Source of the DNA: Icerya purchasi
Lineage: Eukaryota; Arthropoda; Insecta; Hemiptera; Monophlebidae
NCBI GenBank assembly: GCA_039619475.1
Contig: CM077115.1
Span: 32,377,083-32,441,082 of the forward strand
Reading direction: 5' to 3'
Length of the DNA stretch: 64,000 nt
Within the stretch, counting starts at the first letter, position 1, and every line of letters begins with the position of its first letter. The notes under the pieces were generated by a model. It was not told the DNA's origin, ran no database searches, and saw only the letters and a list, made by a program, of their open reading frames with translations. Below are positions 60,463 through 64,000 of the stretch, piece after piece. The position numbers and the translations under genes were made by a program.

Positions 60463-61379
60463 AAATATAACTTCCTTAATATAGTTGTAAAAATAAACTA
60501 CAAAATCACAGCAATGATGAATAGAATAATATACTGGATAAATTAACATCTAAAGATAATTCTGAAAGGTCAAATTATTTACTCGATTCCATTTAGATTT
60601 ATTCACCCCAAAAACCGACAATAACTCATTTATCTACAGCGACAATGATAAAATTGAAAACCCTATCCGATTACTATTTCAATATTCGCATTGGAAACAG
60701 CGATCTTTTGTCACACTACTAGGAATAATTTATTGAATATGACAATCAAACAATATTCAAAAGATTTAATTCCAAATTCAATCAAATATAGACTTCCTCC
60801 GAGCTACCTACGAAGAGAAGAAACTTATTTTCAAATTCACAAACTAAAATACAAATCTTTCGTTAGTAATGACTCCATTAGTATTCTGTTGTGAATTTTT
60901 TTACCGAAAAAGGGTAATTGTAACAGAGGCGTAAGAAATTAAAAGCACAATATTTAAACATAAAACCCTGCGACATGGATGACTCTACCACTATTGCCGA
61001 TCTAAGCATGGTAAAGACCGGTGACATGAATAATATCAAACCACAATAAGCCGTTAAATATTTCCGGTTGATCGAATTATACTTGCAGATTAAGAATAGT
61101 TTGCTACAACAATGACATGGTCTTTGTAAATTATAGTTAGACATCAAATCAAATTTGCGAGAATATAATTCACAATTGTAACGTCAAAAAACATAGCGGC
61201 TTTATTTTGTTTTAAAGTCGACAAGTCGTTTGACCATGGTCGAGCGTAGCAGTTTACTTTTCAGCGCGGTCGTCATATTTCTCTACTTTGCTTATTCTGA
61301 TACATTATTAGCCTTTTTCAGCAGAAGTTCCGTGGTTCAAATAAGTGAAGCCAAACTTCTTCCTAAGATACGATATACT
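60463..61379. other. AT-rich spacer, no recognised gene
   Basis: Small frames at 60,691-60,894 (plus) and 60,878-61,147 (minus) have no motif I can name. Confidence 0.45.
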
Positions 61380-61900
61380 TGCAGGCGTATCATCGTTCTT
61401 GCACCGTTCTTCTTTCCTTTATACGTGAACGATCTTTCTGACATCCCCAATGTTGAATTAGCTATGTTCGCTGGCGACACATACAGCTTTTCACTTCTTC
61501 CGTTAGAACTGACCAAATTATTGGTCCTCTTCGAAATAGTTTTATTAAAACTAAGAAATTTTAGTCGGTAAAAAGGGTAACCATAATAAAACTGAACGTA
61601 CGATATTTTCTCGTATGCGCTCGATGTAATGTATCGCCATTAACACTAACAGACACCACATTAGTAAACTTGCATTTATGCTAATGCTTAAAAATGAATA
61701 TGGCAAATTTTTCCTCTGCTTGCTAAAAGGTCAAATCTCAAAAATAAAAATTAACCATTTACAATGACGTCGTAAACTTTTGTACGCTGCTGTATAGGGA
61801 CGAATAAATCGCGGACTTTACAAAACGCAAGCACCTAAGAATCATTCTGAATGCTTGCAGACGTACCAATATTAGATTTATGCATAATCTTCTAGAGTGC
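61380..61900 (+). pseudogene. Jockey-type RT relic
   Basis: The plus frame reads VLAPFFFPLYVNDLSDIPNV then ELAMFAGDTYSFS. This is the RT stretch normally G-S-V-L-G-P-x-L-F-x-L-Y-I-N-D-I followed by N-V-x-x-A-x-F-A-D-D-T. The catalytic box has become F-A-G-D, losing the first of its two Asp residues. Further on, YAAV (stop) GTNKSRTLQNAS and RIILNACRRTNI resemble the post-RT L-x-Y-A-A-P-V-W-G and I-Q-N-K-A-L-R-I-I region. Many stops, so this is an ancient copy. Confidence 0.62.
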
Positions 61901-63358
61901 ACTGTTTAAAAATTTTTCAGCTATTGAAATTCGAATGCTAACTATAATAAATAGTATTGGTAATTTAATTGTACACATTCATTAAGTATAACATACGAGA
62001 GATATAAATTTAAATGTACCGAACAACGTTTCTGGACCCAATTATGACTGTTGATTTATTAGCCGTCGGGTCTTCTGCAAATACACCCCTATTTAATTTG
62101 ATACATTTACCCGTTATTTCAGTTCTCGTATTTATCTGTTATTAGCATTATCTGTGATTATTTTACCGTATTATTTTTTAAAATTTTCGCTCAATTTTCC
62201 GGTTACAATTAAACTAAAGGTATACCCTGTTTGCAAAAGTGATTGGTTAATTATTACACATAGCAAGTCATTTAACACGTCGAAATAAAGTTATTGTTCT
62301 TCTCGTTTTTCTCCAATCCGCGGAGCTTAATTTGGTCAACAACACTACTAATAATTAATTAATCGGACTGGTAACTTTTAGCCGATAACACCGATTGCAG
62401 CAGCATGTTTGCCTTTGTCGTCCGCATTTTCCTCTTCTGCTCTTACCATGGTTACCAACGTTATCCAATTTTTCTCCGAGACTTTTTCCGGGAGTTTTAT
62501 GTAATCCCCTTTTTGGGCAACCTTCAGCATTGTTTTCCAGGTGCGCATTTGAAGGCTCCTAATTTAACATAATCCGACGATATCTATTCACGTATTTAGA
62601 AGAAAAATCTTTTTGCATTTTTTATCAAAAGCCGCTTTCGTTTCTTTGCGCCATTCTCTCTCTGTCTCATCGGCAAACTTAATCTCATTAGTAGTTATCG
62701 TCAAGTTTGTCGACTTCTTGCTTGTTTTAGTTTTCGATTGATTTTTCTATCTCGTGTTCCTCGTCTTATTTTTATTTTATCGTTTTTCTTTTCATACGAT
62801 TTCTCACCGTATCTTTTTTAAGTATTGAATTCGATAAATTCGGAGCCCCTAGTGTTCAGTTCGTTTTAGCTTTCCAGCGCATGCGACGTCGTATCCACTA
62901 GCTGATCTGTTACTCCGTCAGTTTCTCGGTTACCCATTTGTCAACCGATTTAAGTTAACAATTTACAGAAAGCCTATTCGCGAACCGCACGGTTATCGAA
63001 AGCGCTCGTCGAACAGAGTAGGCTTCCCTATAACTATAATGTCACACTTAAAGGAGCGATGAAGTCTGAAAACTTTTATAGCGTGTCCATTTCAGTAATC
63101 CGTGTAATAAAATTTACAAATTACTGCGGGCTGGTTCGCTAACTTTTGTTTCAACGGAATCGTTCGCTGCATTCAACACGTTAAGCGGGGTTATTTATTA
63201 CGAAGTGTGCGGATGATATCTCCGTGATCCAGTGTAGTTTGTGTAATTCACGCACTTTCGGCTGCTGTGGAGATGTGAGAATTTTTTTAACCGGTTAACC
63301 GACTAGATAATTCACATTTGTAATTCTTTTTGTATTTCAAAAATAATCTTCATTCGTT
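61901..63358. other. AT-rich spacer, no recognised gene
   Basis: No motif, repeat or RNA gene noticed. The part near 62.6-63.2 kb is a little less AT-rich. Confidence 0.5.
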
Positions 63359-63636
63359 ATGATGTATCTAGATAGCGCGGTAGCCTAGTGGTTAAGGTGC
63401 TTGTTGGCTACCAAACTAGAGGTGTCATAGGTTATCGAGATTTGCCCCGTTCCGGATCATCCAAGTCGCTCCCAGGTTTGCCAGCCTTAAGTGATTAGGT
63501 ACCAGAGAAATTTGGCAGGAAACTAAAGGCGGATCCCAAGTAGAAAGGCGCTAGCCCCAGTGCCCTCCTTAGATCTCTATTAGGCTTAGTCAATTATGTC
63601 AAGGGGGTATAGGAATTACTTAATTAGCATGATGTA
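63359..63636 (+). mobile_element. tRNA-derived SINE with 8-bp flanking repeat
   Basis: The 262-bp body (63,367-63,628) opens with a tRNA-like head: A box tagcctagtggttaagg (63,381-63,397) and a weaker B box aggttatcgagat (63,429-63,441), the RNA polymerase III internal promoter. atgatgta flanks both sides (63,359-63,366 and 63,629-63,636), a likely target-site duplication. The body (for example ccaagtcgctcccaggtttg) is unrelated to the minus-strand SINE at 56.9-57.2 kb, so this is a second family. There is no poly-A tail. Confidence 0.78.
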
Positions 63637-63643
63637 ACACCTT

Positions 63644-63708
63644 ATAATTTGGTGAATTAGCTCTTGGCGTATACATAATTTATGCCAAGAGCCAATTCAC
63701 CGAATTAT
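63644..63708. repeat. Hairpin with 28-bp arms
   Basis: The arms 63,644-63,671 and 63,681-63,708 are inverted complements with only three mismatches (core ggtgaatt.gctcttggc) and a 9-base spacer. Two of the mismatches become G:U pairs in RNA of one strand or the other. The element starts eight bases after the SINE's right flanking repeat. It could be a tiny fold-back element or a precursor-like hairpin RNA. Confidence 0.88.
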
Positions 63709-64000
63709 GAACAGAAAACCGTATAGGCTGGAAAAAATATATCGTTGCAGAAATGTTGATGTAGCCACGATCGTTACGGTCGGCACAAAATGATGATGAA
63801 CACCTGGAGTAAAAATTTCCGGTAATTGAGAATACTGTTTAAAACGGAAATATTACAGAACCTTTTTTTATTTTTTTTGTTCCGCATAGGACTTCGAAGT
63901 CACTACAACGTGTTGAACAAACGAAATATTATAAAATATGTAGTACACCGTTGATAGCAAAGTACGGATTAACGGATGCTGGTCCGCGAAGTCCAGGAGT
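63709..64000. other. AT-rich spacer
   Basis: Nothing recognised to the end of the window. Confidence 0.5.

Noticed and set aside
60120..60549. Tyr/Ile/His-rich open frames on the minus strand
   Set aside because: Products of the TA/TATG microsatellite, not a gene.
1..64000. CRISPR array, bacterial operon or prophage
   Set aside because: No spaced direct repeats with unique spacers, and no bacterial gene organisation; the sequence is eukaryotic in character.

Overview
The window is AT-rich, low-coding eukaryotic DNA: long A/T runs, many microsatellites, no operons or long open frames, and debris of arthropod-type non-LTR retrotransposons (Jockey-like, I/R1-like with RNase H, RTE-like, CR1-like), SINEs and DNA-transposon ends. 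This best fits an insect nuclear genome, in a gene-poor, transposon-rich intergenic or large-intron region. I recognise no host protein-coding gene, rRNA or intact tRNA. Two short GC-richer open stretches (18,076-18,429 and 56,462-56,680) are the only weak candidates for host exons.

Layout. 1-10 kb: mostly featureless AT-rich DNA with two 5'-truncated I-like tails (about 1.79-2.16 kb and 4.25-5.00 kb; the second ends in a (TAA)n tail). 10.1-12.6 kb: an RTE-like reverse-transcriptase scrap, then about 2 kb of decayed I-like RT + RNase H sequence. 12.6-18.7 kb: AT-rich spacer, a degenerate repeat patch and one unexplained ORF. 18.7-25.3 kb is the main structure: two inverted copies of a roughly 560-bp sequence face each other and enclose about 0.8 kb of unique sequence with decayed coding frames and a 23-bp tandem array. 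A 4.56-kb Jockey-like LINE has inserted into this, with a clear target-site duplication (aacttgaacaga) on both sides. Its ORF1 (gag, three zinc knuckles) and ORF2 (endonuclease-RT) meet at an ATGA overlap, and both are broken by frameshifts.

25.3-45.4 kb: a Jockey gag relic, a 138-bp TTA-type microsatellite, I-like tails on both strands, a 5'-truncated Jockey copy with a 12-bp target-site duplication, CR1-like and RTE-like 3' fragments, and an RTE-like RT whose coding sequence has been invaded in frame by a (TA)n microsatellite. 45-64 kb: a MITE-like family with about 50-bp inverted termini (two copies beside TA microsatellites), an RNase H relic, a long hairpin, two different tRNA-derived SINEs on opposite strands, another I-like tail, a Jockey RT relic and a 28-bp-arm hairpin at 63.65 kb.

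Nothing here works together as a pathway. The content reads as successive, nested and mostly dead insertions. The most unusual objects are the long-inverted-repeat element with an unrecognised decayed ORF, the MITE family tied to TA repeats, the microsatellite inside the RT motif, and the two large hairpins.
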